Assembly: GCA_016931625.1 (NCBI GenBank)
Contig: JAFGEK010000091.1
Location: forward strand, 1 to 53,360
DNA: 53,360 nt
Reading direction: 5' to 3'
Source: Deltaproteobacteria bacterium
Lineage (GTDB): Bacteria; Myxococcota; XYA12-FULL-58-9; JAFGEK01
Notes under the pieces: model-generated
The model's input: the letters and a program-made list of their open reading frames with translations, nothing else
The model's database searches: none
What the model was told of the DNA's origin: nothing
Shown here: piece after piece, positions 37,210 through 45,936 of the stretch
How positions within the stretch are numbered: position 1 is the stretch's first letter
Layout of the letters: each line of letters opens with the position of its first letter
Made by a program: the position numbers and the translations under genes

Positions 37210-37623
37210 TCACTTTTCATTTAGTTCGTGTGGCCTGCAAGCAATCGCAGGAAATAATTCTATTAACCGTTGGTCAAAAGTTGCAAGCTTACATCCTTCA
37301 CGTACTGCAAGTTCTATAAAAAGCGTATCATAAGCAGGATGTTTATAAGTGACTGCACGAGCTAAAGCCCCTTGCCAAATAGCTGCTGGAGCAATACTAC
37401 AAATACCTAATGAGTTAGCTAACCGCAAACACTCAATACCCTCTGCTGCATCAAACACTCCATGCATTACGGATAACCACAGAACGTTAGTAAGTTCTGC
37501 CTGCCATGAACTCGGTGCTAATAAATCTGTAGTAGTATGAAAAAAAACAGAACATTCATTGCAATAAGGTTTAGTCCCTAAAATGTAGTAAGCAATTACA
37601 TTGGTATCAACGACAACTTTCAC
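37210..37623 (-). CDS. vapC: PIN-domain toxin (VapC-like), second pair
   Basis: 137-residue PIN-domain RNase. Catalytic acidic residues are visible: D6 in VVVDTNVIAYYIL, E in LAPSSWQAELTNVL, D in HPAYDTLFIELA and D in LATFDQRLIE. It belongs to the branch usually paired with FitA/RHH antitoxins, and such an antitoxin is encoded immediately upstream with a four-base overlap. The gene looks intact. Target RNA unknown. Confidence 0.88.
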   Translation of the reverse strand: MKVVVDTNVIAYYILGTKPYCNECSVFFHTTTDLLAPSSWQAELTNVLWLSVMHGVFDAAEGIECLRLANSLGICSIAPAAIWQGALARAVTYKHPAYDTLFIELAVREGCKLATFDQRLIELFPAIACRPHELNEK

Positions 37624-37847
37624 GGACGACTCTCACGCAGCCATGCATTTACTTCTGCAACCGAAGGAGTTCGCGATTGCCTTTGCCAAGAGGCTTCAAT
37701 TAATTCACATGCGGATAAGTGATCAACTACAACTTCTGCAAGTAGACGACGCACCATATCTTCGAGCGAACGACCATTTCTCTGTGCGAGTTTTTTAAGC
37801 TCGGCAAGTATGTCATCGCTTAAATTTCTGACTGTTAATGTAGCCAT
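37620..37847 (-). CDS. vapB: RHH antitoxin (FitA-like)
   Basis: 75 residues from ATG 37847 (an ATG at 37862 would add five residues but lies within the operator-like repeats). The N-terminus MATLTVRNLSDDILAELKKL followed by RNGRSLEDMVRRLL is the ribbon-helix-helix pattern of FitA/VapB antitoxins; the C-terminal half (SWQRQSRTPSVAEVNAWLRE) would wrap the toxin. It is the first gene of the pair and overlaps the PIN toxin by four bases. Three phased copies of an octamer lie over its start and promoter, consistent with self-repression. Confidence 0.87.
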   Translation of the reverse strand: MATLTVRNLSDDILAELKKLAQRNGRSLEDMVRRLLAEVVVDHLSACELIEASWQRQSRTPSVAEVNAWLRESRP

Positions 37848-37875
37848 GCATTCATTATGCATTCATTATGCATTC
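37846..37875. promoter_or_regulatory. Three phased operator-like repeats at the second toxin-antitoxin pair
   Basis: ATGCATTC occurs at 37846-37853, 37857-37864 and 37868-37875, spaced exactly 11 bases, i.e. on one face of the helix. The first overlaps the antitoxin start. RHH antitoxins bind such short arrays, so this is a likely autoregulatory operator. Confidence 0.55.
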
Positions 37876-37970
37876 AATACAATCATTTTATTTAAAATAA
37901 TAATTTAGCCGGACTCAAGATTTATTGATATTTTCAAGCAAATGAAAAAAGACCTGATTTTTCGTTTCCC

Positions 37971-38029
37971 CCAAACAATGGTGCCAAACAATGGTGCCAG
38001 ACACCAAACAATGGGACACCAAACAATGG
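37971..38029. repeat. Short direct-repeat cluster
   Basis: CCAAACAATGG occurs four times (37971, 37984, 38004, 38019), interspersed with GGTGCCAGACACC, which is itself a partial palindrome (GGTG...CACC). Similar GGTGCCTGGCAC is at 52195. The arrangement resembles REP-type sequences mobilised by Y1 transposases; none is encoded in the window. Confidence 0.6.
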
Positions 38030-38073
38030 TGCCAGACACCAAAAATATGCAATAATATCAGCAAGTTATACAA

Positions 38074-38236
38074 AAAGAGAGGTAACTTCTCCAAAAGCCT
38101 GGCGCACACGTGACAGGATTGTCATTTAAGAGCGTAGCGAAGAATCTTTCTTTAATGTTTATTATAAGATCCCTCTCTTCGTTCGGGATAATAACCCTAG
38201 TTTCGTCCAGACTTTTGGAGAAGTTACGAAAGAGAG
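38074..38236. mobile_element. MITE-like element with 21-base terminal inverted repeats
   Basis: GTAACTTCTCCAAAAGCCTG (38082-38101, extending one base) and its complement ending at 38227 are 21-base inverted repeats with one mismatch, bounding 146 bases without a gene. AAAGAGAG stands on both sides (38074-38081 and 38229-38236) as a probable 8-base target duplication. The interior contains a second, looser palindrome including GTCATTTAAGAGCGTAGCG, similar to 45117 and typical of widespread dispersed repeats. The 439-base gap 37863-38301 otherwise has no gene. Confidence 0.6.
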
Positions 38237-38301
38237 TAATGGCAAGTAGCGTTTTAATAAACTAGAGTATGGCGATGAAGGGCTTACCTTTAAAAGTAAT
38301 T

Positions 38302-41300
38302 TTATAATTTATTATCACTATACTCGGATTTTTCTTCATTATCAGCATATACTTTTTTCACCGCAAAAATAGTGTACATGCATGGCACAACAAATAAGGT
38401 TAAAAATGTTGAAGTTACCATACCGCCAATAACCGCCTTGGCCATACCTTGCCAACCAGCTGAACCTTCACCAATACCCAGAGCTAATGGAAACATAGCC
38501 ATTGATGTTGTAATGGCGGTCATTAGCACAGGGCGCATGCGTAGTTGTGCCGCCTGCCAGATGGCTTCTTTTTTATCAGGAGAACTAACGCGTAGCTGAT
38601 TAGCTGCATCTACCATAACAATACCGTTATTCACGACAATACCAATAAGAATAATACCGCCAATCATAGAGGAAACATCAAGAGGAGTACGCGTAAGCAC
38701 AAAAAACGGAATAACACCAACCGCAGCCAGAGGTACAGTGATTATAATGATAAATGGCTCGCGCAGTGATTCAAACTGTGCGGCCATGACCATATATACT
38801 AAAAATACAGCAATTAATAAAGCCAAGCCCAGATATTTAAATGATTCAAGAAAGTCTTCAGCAGTGCCGCCTACATGAAAGCTAAATTCGTCAGGCCATG
38901 AGTAAGAAGCTAACATTTTATCGATTTTGTTAATGGTTGCGCCTAAATCTTTACTCGCGTTTTTACCATTAGCATCAGTATAATCTTTGTTGAGATAACA
39001 GTTAAGTTTGGTGATGCGTCTTTGGTCAAGGCGGGTAATATCAACCGGGCCCAGACCTAACGAAACATCGGCAATGTTAGCTAGCGGCGCTACACCTCCA
39101 GCAGGGGTAGACACGGGCATGCGTTTAATCTCGTTAACGTCAAGGCGATACTTTCGATCATAGCGAACAACAATATCATATTCTTCACCGTTTTCTGAGA
39201 AACGGCCAGCAGTGCGTCCCATAAAATAAGTGGATAAGGCATTACCTGCTGCTGCGGTAGAAAGACCAATTTGGGCCATTTTGGCTCGTTTAAATCGTAG
39301 ACGTACTTCTGGTTTTTGATCATCCATTGAAAAAGTCACATTGCCCATTTCTGGCCATTTATTTAAACGGTCGCGTAAATCGAGACCGAGGCTACGTGAT
39401 ATTTTAAGGTCATGACCGCGAATTTGGATCTCAATGTCTCCTTGGCCTCCCATCATGTTGAATGGTTGCGCTACGGTTGCTTTTAAACCAGATATTTTCT
39501 TTAATTCTTTACGCACAGCATCTTCAATTTGTTGTAGTGAACGTTGGCGTTGGCCAGGTTGTACTAAAGGCACACGAATAGTCGCAGAGTGTACACCCTT
39601 AGAAAAGATGGCGACGAAACCTTCGCCAGTGCCCACATCTAATGCAATCATTCGGCGTTCTTCTGGTTTGACAACACGTTCAACCGCATCAACAACTTCG
39701 TCCATAACAGTTTTGGCTTCGTCGATATTGCTACCAACCGCAGCTTCAGCAGAAATAAATAATTGTGAGTTGTCATCTTCTGTCATGAAATCAGTTGGTA
39801 AAATTACCAACAACAAGACAGTAACAGCGATTAAACCGCCAACTCCTGCAAATACCCACTTTCGATGAGCAAGCGCCCAACTTAGGGCGCTACCATAGCG
39901 CGAGCGCAGTTTGGTTAGCGGATCATGACTGCCTGCGTTTTCAGAAAGTGTCATACCACGCGAAGTGCCAAGCAACCGTGAGGCTGCTAAAGGTATCATG
40001 GTTAAGGCCACAACAAGAGACACCGAGAGCGAAAAGCAAATAGTAATTGCCATGTCACGAAAGAGAACCCCGGCAATGCCTGGCACGAATAAAACGGGCA
40101 AGAAAACCGAAATGGTAGTTAATGTTGATCCGGTTACTGCATGCGCTACGTTTTTAGCGCCGCTTATCGCAGCTTGCCATGGAGGTTTTTTATTGCCGCG
40201 AGAGCTAAAAATACTTTCAAGCACCACAATAGCGTTATCAACAAGCATACCTATAGAAAGAGCTAAACCTGCCATCGAGATAATGTTTAAACTCATTTTT
40301 GCAAGGTGCATGACGCCAAAAGTGGCAACAACCGACACCGGGATAGCGCTCGCCACGATAATTGAGCTTCTGATATTGCGTAAGAAAAACAGTAACACTA
40401 AAAAAGTGATGGCAATACCAGACAAGCCGGTGGTTGAGAGATTGCCGATTGCTTGATTAATATAATCAGCGGTATTGAATATAAGCTTAAATTCAATCTT
40501 GCTGCCGGCGATTTTTTTTATTTCGGGTAATTCAGAGATCACCGCTTCTGCCGCTTTAACGGTATTGGCGCCTGATTGTTTACGCACCATGATCCAAACA
40601 CCAGGCGTTTTATCAACTTCTAGCTGGCGTTGATTTTCGTGAAAAGTGTCGATAACTTTTGCAACTTCTTTAACACGTATCGGTACTGGCCCTTTATAAC
40701 TTTGGCGTGATCCTACAACCACTTCATTGATTTCATCGACCTTGCGATATTTGCCAGTTGCATTAATCGTAAAATCTAGAGTGCCTTGTTGAATAGCTCC
40801 CCCTGGTACTTGCGTATTCTCTTGATAAATTGCTTGCACTATTTGAGAGGGGCTAATACCAAGGGTTGAAATTTTAGCAGGGTCAAGAACCACCTGAATT
40901 TCGCGCACTAGGCCTCCTGCTATTTCAGCCGAAGCAATGCCAGTCAAACGCTCTAGACGTGGTTGCACTATATTAATCGCGATGCGTCGTAGTTCATCTT
41001 GTGGATAGGGGCCGGTGAGCATCATACCAACCACGGGTTGCAGTGAGGGATCAAAAGCAAAGATCATGGGTTCAGAGGCATCATCAGGGAGCGATTTTTT
41101 ATACATGTCTACAGCACGCCGGATGTCGGTCTCGGCTTGCTCCATGTCTTTGCTCCATTTGAAATTTACTTGCACAATCGAAGTACTATCTTTCGAGGTC
41201 GATTGGATTTCTTCAGCATCTTTTACTGAAGCGACTGCACTTTCAATCGGACGACTGATAAGTGTTTCGATGTCTTCTGGACTAGAGCCTTCGTAGGTAG

Positions 41301-41445
41301 TGATAATTATTACCGACGGAAAAGAAATATCAGGAAACATGTCGAGATCGAGTTGGTTTAAGCCAAAAAGACCAAAGCCAACGATAATCAAATAGAGCAT
41401 CGCAAAGGTTACACCACGATGTACAGAGAGAGACGATAAACTCAT
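38302..41445 (-). CDS. RND efflux pump permease (HAE1/AcrB type)
   Basis: Inner-membrane proton-driven drug/solute exporter, 1047 residues. Twelve membrane helices in two halves are evident (TM1 VTFAMLYLIIVGFGLFGLNQ; TM4 LALSIGMLVDNAIVVLESIF with one proton-relay Asp and Asn at the second position, common in this branch; TM10-12 LIGIVVNNGIVMVDA, FPLALGIGEGSAGWQGMAKA, TFLTLFVVPCMYTIF). Large periplasmic loops contain porter domain features (SRPIESAVASVKDAEEI). Overlaps its adaptor gene by four bases. No TolC-type outer-membrane channel follows, so the pump must use one encoded elsewhere. Substrate undetermined. Confidence 0.95.
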   Translation of the reverse strand: MSLSSLSVHRGVTFAMLYLIIVGFGLFGLNQLDLDMFPDISFPSVIIITTYEGSSPEDIETLISRPIESAVASVKDAEEIQSTSKDSTSIVQVNFKWSKDMEQAETDIRRAVDMYKKSLPDDASEPMIFAFDPSLQPVVGMMLTGPYPQDELRRIAINIVQPRLERLTGIASAEIAGGLVREIQVVLDPAKISTLGISPSQIVQAIYQENTQVPGGAIQQGTLDFTINATGKYRKVDEINEVVVGSRQSYKGPVPIRVKEVAKVIDTFHENQRQLEVDKTPGVWIMVRKQSGANTVKAAEAVISELPEIKKIAGSKIEFKLIFNTADYINQAIGNLSTTGLSGIAITFLVLLFFLRNIRSSIIVASAIPVSVVATFGVMHLAKMSLNIISMAGLALSIGMLVDNAIVVLESIFSSRGNKKPPWQAAISGAKNVAHAVTGSTLTTISVFLPVLFVPGIAGVLFRDMAITICFSLSVSLVVALTMIPLAASRLLGTSRGMTLSENAGSHDPLTKLRSRYGSALSWALAHRKWVFAGVGGLIAVTVLLLVILPTDFMTEDDNSQLFISAEAAVGSNIDEAKTVMDEVVDAVERVVKPEERRMIALDVGTGEGFVAIFSKGVHSATIRVPLVQPGQRQRSLQQIEDAVRKELKKISGLKATVAQPFNMMGGQGDIEIQIRGHDLKISRSLGLDLRDRLNKWPEMGNVTFSMDDQKPEVRLRFKRAKMAQIGLSTAAAGNALSTYFMGRTAGRFSENGEEYDIVVRYDRKYRLDVNEIKRMPVSTPAGGVAPLANIADVSLGLGPVDITRLDQRRITKLNCYLNKDYTDANGKNASKDLGATINKIDKMLASYSWPDEFSFHVGGTAEDFLESFKYLGLALLIAVFLVYMVMAAQFESLREPFIIIITVPLAAVGVIPFFVLTRTPLDVSSMIGGIILIGIVVNNGIVMVDAANQLRVSSPDKKEAIWQAAQLRMRPVLMTAITTSMAMFPLALGIGEGSAGWQGMAKAVIGGMVTSTFLTLFVVPCMYTIFAVKKVYADNEEKSEYSDNKL

Positions 41446-42581
41446 GGTTGTTTCTTTTCGTCGATTTTTATTTCTTGTCCATCTTTAAGAGCATGATGGC
41501 CACGTATAATTATTTGCTCACCAGCTTCAACTCCTTGTTTAATTTCCCACTTAGAGCCTTTGCGAGCGCCAAGTTGTACAACTCGTTGTTGAGCAGTTTT
41601 ATTGTGTACCACAAAAGCAAGACGCAGATTTTTATCTTGCTGTTGCAACAAACTATTATCAAGTAGCAGGGCTTCTTCAGGGACAACGATAACTTGCGAA
41701 CGTTTAGCAACAACAATAATAGCTCGGCCAAACATACCGGGTTTTAGCAGGCGTTTTGCGCTAGTTTCGTCAATAGGATTGTCGATGGTAATTTCAACCG
41801 TATTGGTAAGTGTGCCAGGATCTAAAAATGGCATAATTGTGCTGATTACTCCCGCAAATGAACGCTTTGGGTAAGCATCAAAATGTATTGTTGCTTTTTG
41901 CCCAATTTTCACTTTGTTAATATCGCTTTCGATAAAATTAAGCGTAGCCTTAAGCTTAGCAATCGATAAAATTTGGCAAAGAGGCACTTGTGGCATGGCG
42001 ATATCGCCAACTTCAAGCATCTTGCTGGCAATGACACCACTAATCGGAGCTGTAATAATGGCGTTGCCTGCTGTGATTGCAAGCTGATCCCGACTTGCTT
42101 CTAAAGCGCGACGCTGCGCCTGCAAGGATAGATATTGCGTTTGTACTTGGTCAAATAACTGCCGCGAAATAGAATTAGCCTCAAGCAAACTTTTATTGCG
42201 TTCTACTTCACTAGCGGCATTTTTAATTTGTACATCTAGCGCTTCTGCCTGTGCAACTAGCTGTTCAAGACCTTTATCAAGGCCGCTTTTGCGAATAAGG
42301 GCAACACGCTGACCTCGTTCAATATAATCACCATCTTGCCATGGAAAATAAAGAATACGGTCGGGCACTGTTGAATATATTTTTACATCAGCAAAAGCAC
42401 GTAAGTTAGTGACATAGGTAAGTTCGTCAGAAATATCCTCACGTGTGATTGTATGCACCCGTACAGGTGTTAATGATTCTTCACTATTTTTATTGCCATC
42501 AGTCGTTTTTGCACAAGCATTTAAGAAGCAAAAAAGGCTTAGCAAAAACCAATAACGTTGTTTATTTAAATGGATACGAAA
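41442..42581 (-). CDS. RND efflux periplasmic adaptor lipoprotein
   Basis: Membrane-fusion protein of about 379 residues, linking the permease to an outer-membrane channel. The start at 42581 is chosen because GGAG lies ahead and the lipoprotein signal begins there (RYWFLLSLFCFLNACAK, lipobox LNAC, C24); an ATG at 42767 would add 62 residues that carry no domain. The body has the usual order: barrel-sandwich half (ADVKIYSTVPDRILYFPWQD), coiled-coil hairpin (LEQLVAQAEALDVQIKNAAS; SLLEANSISRQLFDQVQTQY), second barrel-sandwich half (ITAPISGVIASKMLEVGD) and beta-barrel domain. Overlap with the permease makes one transcript. Confidence 0.93.
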   Translation of the reverse strand, partial: FRIHLNKQRYWFLLSLFCFLNACAKTTDGNKNSEESLTPVRVHTITREDISDELTYVTNLRAFADVKIYSTVPDRILYFPWQDGDYIERGQRVALIRKSGLDKGLEQLVAQAEALDVQIKNAASEVERNKSLLEANSISRQLFDQVQTQYLSLQAQRRALEASRDQLAITAGNAIITAPISGVIASKMLEVGDIAMPQVPLCQILSIAKLKATLNFIESDINKVKIGQKATIHFDAYPKRSFAGVISTIMPFLDPGTLTNTVEITIDNPIDETSAKRLLKPGMFGRAIIVVAKRSQVIVVPEEALLLDNSLLQQQDKNLRLAFVVHNKTAQQRVVQLGARKGSKWEIKQGVEAGEQIIIRGHHALKDGQEIKIDEKKQP

Positions 42582-42817
42582 CATTTGCCTTAACTCCAAT
42601 GTTGGTAACCTAAAGGCTCTATGATTGATACAATTTTGATATAATAAGTGCATATAGCATTTTTGTCCCCGTTGTTGTAAGTGACAACTTTGCTCCTTTA
42701 CTGAAAAAAGAGACACGTGGTTCTTTGGTGTTGAAGATGCTATGAATGTAGTATCTCTTAATACCAATCAAGCATATGAAATATATAAGCGATTTGGTCA
42801 TAATCAATATAACGATA

Positions 42818-43108
42818 TTAAACTACAATCGCAGTTCGCTCTTTAACTGCATAAGAGCGACCAATGGCCTCTACTGCCTGGTCACTGCGACCTGGGGCAA
42901 GGCCAATATCAATAATCAGTATCTGATCTTCTTTGTGATGAATCAATTTAGTGAGTTTAGCCATCATTCGTACTTTATCGCGTGCTGACAATTCACAGCG
43001 AAATACAGATAATTGCACATGATCACCCATACCTTGCATGGCTTTAAATACTTGTCGTAAACGCTTAGGATCTGAAATGTCGTAACTAACAATATACATG
43101 CTACGCAT
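42818..43108 (-). CDS. cas2: CRISPR-associated endoribonuclease-fold protein Cas2
   Basis: 96 residues, normal for Cas2. The N-terminus MYIVSYDISDPKRLRQVFKA has the catalytic-type Asp at the end of the first ferredoxin strand, followed by GDHVQLSVFRCELS and the later strand DQILIIDIG. Cas2 dimers bridge two Cas1 dimers in the spacer-integration complex. The ORF starts at 43108; the ATG three codons in (43099) is equally possible. It begins three bases after the cas4-cas1 gene ends, so it is cotranscribed. Confidence 0.95.
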   Translation of the reverse strand: MRSMYIVSYDISDPKRLRQVFKAMQGMGDHVQLSVFRCELSARDKVRMMAKLTKLIHHKEDQILIIDIGLAPGRSDQAVEAIGRSYAVKERTAIVV

Positions 43109-43111
43109 GCA

Positions 43112-44905
43112 TCACCTCGTAATAAATTCAGGATAGGCGTTAATTTCGCCGCTTAGATAGCGACCTAGCAAACGTGTTTGCACATCAAGAATGCGGCGAT
43201 AACTAATCTGGTATCCAAATACCGGATGACGAATAAGTTGATCCATACGGCGTTCATAAGCTTGCATAAATGATTTTCGTGCCCCTTTATTTAACGCCAC
43301 CGCACCACCTGCATATGTAAAATCTTCTGAGGTAATAACGCCTGTATTAATAGCTGCAATAACTGTTGAATCAGCAATGATAGGACGAAACTCTTCCATA
43401 AGATCAAGAGCTAATGAGGGTCTACCATAACGAGGTCGGTGATAAAATCCTAAATAGGGGTCGAGCCCCGCCATTGTAATAATGATAGTTAAATCTTTAG
43501 TCAGTAGTGAGTATGCTAGTGACAATAGAGCGTTTACAGGATCACGTGGTGGCCGACGATTGCGACCTGTAAAAGTAAAATCGCCGTCAATTTCGTTGCG
43601 TTTAATCATGTTGGGAAATATCTCAAAGTATAGGCGAGCTGCTGTACCTTCAATACCAAGCAGCGATTCGGCTGACTCGCATTCATATGCTTGTTGCGAA
43701 AGTTCTTTAAGTTGATTGAGTATAAGTTCTGTTATGTTGTCAGCATTGCGTCGCAGCATTGTGCGACAGTTACGGATCTTTGTGCTTACAAAGCGACAGG
43801 CTAATAGCAGTGACTGTTTTTGATTAGCCGCCACTCTATGCTGATGAATACGCAGTTCAATATTTTTGTGAGGCAAACCGATAGTCATTCCATAAAACCA
43901 ACCACCTGAAGAAAAATAACCCACTGGTATATTACGACTCACCAGTTCGTGTAATGCTTGGGTTGAGACTTGAATGTTGCCAAGCAGACTTAACTGCGAG
44001 GTTTCGAACAATTTACATTCGGCAAGTTTTTGGCTACCTTTTTTAATGATCAACAAATCGCCCGATTTGGTGACGTATGCACCTTGTTCTTGTACATAAA
44101 CGGGCAAGGCATCATCGCGCGCTGGCATAAGGCGACGGGGTTCGTTGCTATCTTGTTGTTGCTGTTGCTTTGACAACAATACCAATTCATCAGGCAGGCA
44201 AATACTTACCAATGAACAACCTTCACATTTTGGGCTATCATTAAGAGGCGGTGGTATATGACCTTGCTCACCCATTTTACGCAGTTGAGTCGCCAATGAT
44301 TGTGTCTGCGTAATGAGAGCATCGTCAAATGTAACCTCGACACGGTCTTTAGAACCAGCAAAATAAATAATGCCATGGTCACAGGTAAAGCCATTTTCAC
44401 GTAAGATAATGCCTTGTACACAAAGTTGTACGCGTTCTGGGTCGTATGCTCCGTTAGGAGTGTTAGGTTTGCTGCTGCGTTTATAATCAACCGGCACAGC
44501 AACTTCACCAGTAACTTCGATAAGATCGATACGCGCAATAAAACCAGCTTGTGGTGCTGATAACATTGATGAACGGACGACACGCGGCGCATCATCGTCA
44601 GTTGTTTGGTTAACGTCACCTTGCTCAACATCAACACGGCGATGAGCAAAACGCCCATCTTCAGTGAAATAGTTATCGGCAAATTCGTTTTGTACCCATT
44701 CTAGATATGCAAGCCGTGGACAATAAGCGTATTCATTGAGCATGCGGGCCGGTATAAGATCAGGTACATCAAGTTTTACAGGTGTTGATGGTGGGTTAAC
44801 ATTAGTGGATACGGTGCGCTCGACTCGTTTTGCTGGTTTTAATTCAGTGTGATCGCCTGTGGGTTCAATGACTGCTAAAGCGTCATTGTCGCTTTGTATA
44901 GACAT
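43112..44905 (-). CDS. cas4-cas1: Cas4-Cas1 fusion protein
   Basis: 597 residues, joining prespacer processing and integration. Residues about 50-240 are Cas4: ARMLNEYAYCPRLAYLEWVQ with the first cluster Cys, VPVDYKRSSKP with nuclease Asp/Lys, QLCVQGIILRENG, and the C-terminal CEGCSLVSICLPDE giving three more Fe-S cysteines. From about 265 it is Cas1: LGNIQVSTQALHELVSRNIP, GIEGTAARLYFEIF (catalytic Glu), DPYLGFYHRPRYGRPSLALD (His and nearby acids) and DLMEEFRP. AAGGAG precedes the ATG. Natural Cas4-Cas1 fusions are known from type I-G (formerly I-U) and V-B loci; the downstream array repeat fits I-G-like repeats better, but no interference genes are present to decide. Confidence 0.94.
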   Translation of the reverse strand: MSIQSDNDALAVIEPTGDHTELKPAKRVERTVSTNVNPPSTPVKLDVPDLIPARMLNEYAYCPRLAYLEWVQNEFADNYFTEDGRFAHRRVDVEQGDVNQTTDDDAPRVVRSSMLSAPQAGFIARIDLIEVTGEVAVPVDYKRSSKPNTPNGAYDPERVQLCVQGIILRENGFTCDHGIIYFAGSKDRVEVTFDDALITQTQSLATQLRKMGEQGHIPPPLNDSPKCEGCSLVSICLPDELVLLSKQQQQQDSNEPRRLMPARDDALPVYVQEQGAYVTKSGDLLIIKKGSQKLAECKLFETSQLSLLGNIQVSTQALHELVSRNIPVGYFSSGGWFYGMTIGLPHKNIELRIHQHRVAANQKQSLLLACRFVSTKIRNCRTMLRRNADNITELILNQLKELSQQAYECESAESLLGIEGTAARLYFEIFPNMIKRNEIDGDFTFTGRNRRPPRDPVNALLSLAYSLLTKDLTIIITMAGLDPYLGFYHRPRYGRPSLALDLMEEFRPIIADSTVIAAINTGVITSEDFTYAGGAVALNKGARKSFMQAYERRMDQLIRHPVFGYQISYRRILDVQTRLLGRYLSGEINAYPEFITR

Positions 44906-45243
44906 GCCAAGTATCTCCTTGTCTGTACCATCATAGCCAAGACTGTAAGAGCCAAATGATTGCGGTATCGCTTGTGCTTTCGTATGACGCGGCGCTCGCG
45001 AGCTGTATCTGCAGCCGCGAGTTATTCAGTAGAAAATTATGCTTTAATAGTAAATTTGAAACCGTTCCATTAGAAAAATAAAAATCAATAAATTTTTAAC
45101 GAAGAAAGATGATGACTGTCATTTCGAGTGAAGCGAGAAATCCTACGGTATTGTTTGTTAGTGAACAATAAAAATATTTTAAGGAGATTTACTGCCATAT
45201 GGTAATTGATTGGTAGTGCAATATTAAGAGCAAAAATTGTTCA
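44906..45243. other. Gap between cas4-cas1 and the array
   Basis: 338 bases without a gene. It holds a strong hairpin (CTCGCG-A-GCTG at 44995-45005 pairing with CAGC-CGCGAG at 45012-45021) and a dispersed-repeat fragment GTCATTTCGAGTGAAGCGAG at 45118-45137 related to 38118. In the minus-strand direction the hairpin would lie between the array trailer and the cas genes. Confidence 0.5.
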
Positions 45244-45936
45244 GCTTTAGTAGAGCCGTAACAGTTTAGTTGCGGAAATCGCAAAGCGAGGCGGCGCAGG
45301 GGGCGGCAGCGTCGGCGCTTCAATGGAGCCGTAGTTTTTCAACTACGGAAATCCTCATATATTTCTATACTCTGGATGGCCGGGGGAAGATGCTTCAATG
45401 GAGCCGTAGTTTTTCAACTACGGAAATTGCTCGGTTGTCTTTTATTAAAGTGTTTGTCTTGTCTGCTTCAATGGAGCCGTAGTTTTTCAACTACGGAAAT
45501 AGAGATATCCAAAGGCACTGCGAAAAAAGGTAGAGAAGCTTCAATGGAGCCGTAGTTTTTCAACTACGGAAATCATAATAGATCCCAATGCAGTGGCGCA
45601 AGAATCCATGCTTCAATGGAGCCGTAGTTTTTCAACTACGGAAATCTCTTTTACTCGATCTAGGCTACTAAACGAAAGGCAATGCTTCAATGGAGCCGTA
45701 GTTTTTCAACTACGGAAATGTATAAGCAGTGGCTTGCTCAAATTCCCCATAAGCATGCTTCAATGGAGCCGTAGTTTTTCAACTACGGAAATCTGGCGAA
45801 TTAATAGACAATCTAAGAAAGATACAAAGCTTCAATGGAGCCGTAGTTTTTCAACTACGGAAATCACTTAGGCAATCGTCCTTCAAAAGAATTTTTATTG
45901 GCTTCAATGGAGCCGTAGTTTTTCAACTACGGAAAT
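45244..45936 (-). CRISPR. CRISPR array, nine identical 36-bp repeats plus a degenerate trailer repeat
   Basis: Nine perfect repeats, each 36 bases, start at 45317, 45392, 45465, 45538, 45610, 45684, 45757, 45829 and 45901; spacers are 36-39 bases. A tenth, degenerate repeat is at 45244-45279, followed by a 37-base spacer. On the plus strand the repeat begins GCTTCAATGG and ends CTACGGAAAT; its core CCGTAGTT-TTTC-AACTACGG is a perfect 8-bp stem. Read on the minus strand it ends in ATTGAAGC, the usual 3' end, and the degenerate repeat sits at the low-coordinate end, so transcription is leftward, with the leader beyond 45936. All spacers differ; none matches another part of the window that I can see. 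Confidence 0.97.

Noticed and set aside
41442-42767. Longer 441-residue form of the RND adaptor
   Set aside because: The extra 62 N-terminal residues precede a complete lipoprotein signal with its own ribosome binding site.
45270-45871. Open frames repeating a LQWSRSFSTTEI-like peptide
   Set aside because: These are translations of the CRISPR repeat itself.
42818-45936. Firm assignment of the CRISPR locus to type I-G
   Set aside because: Cas4-Cas1 fusion and repeat fit I-G but also occur in V-B; there are no effector genes to decide.
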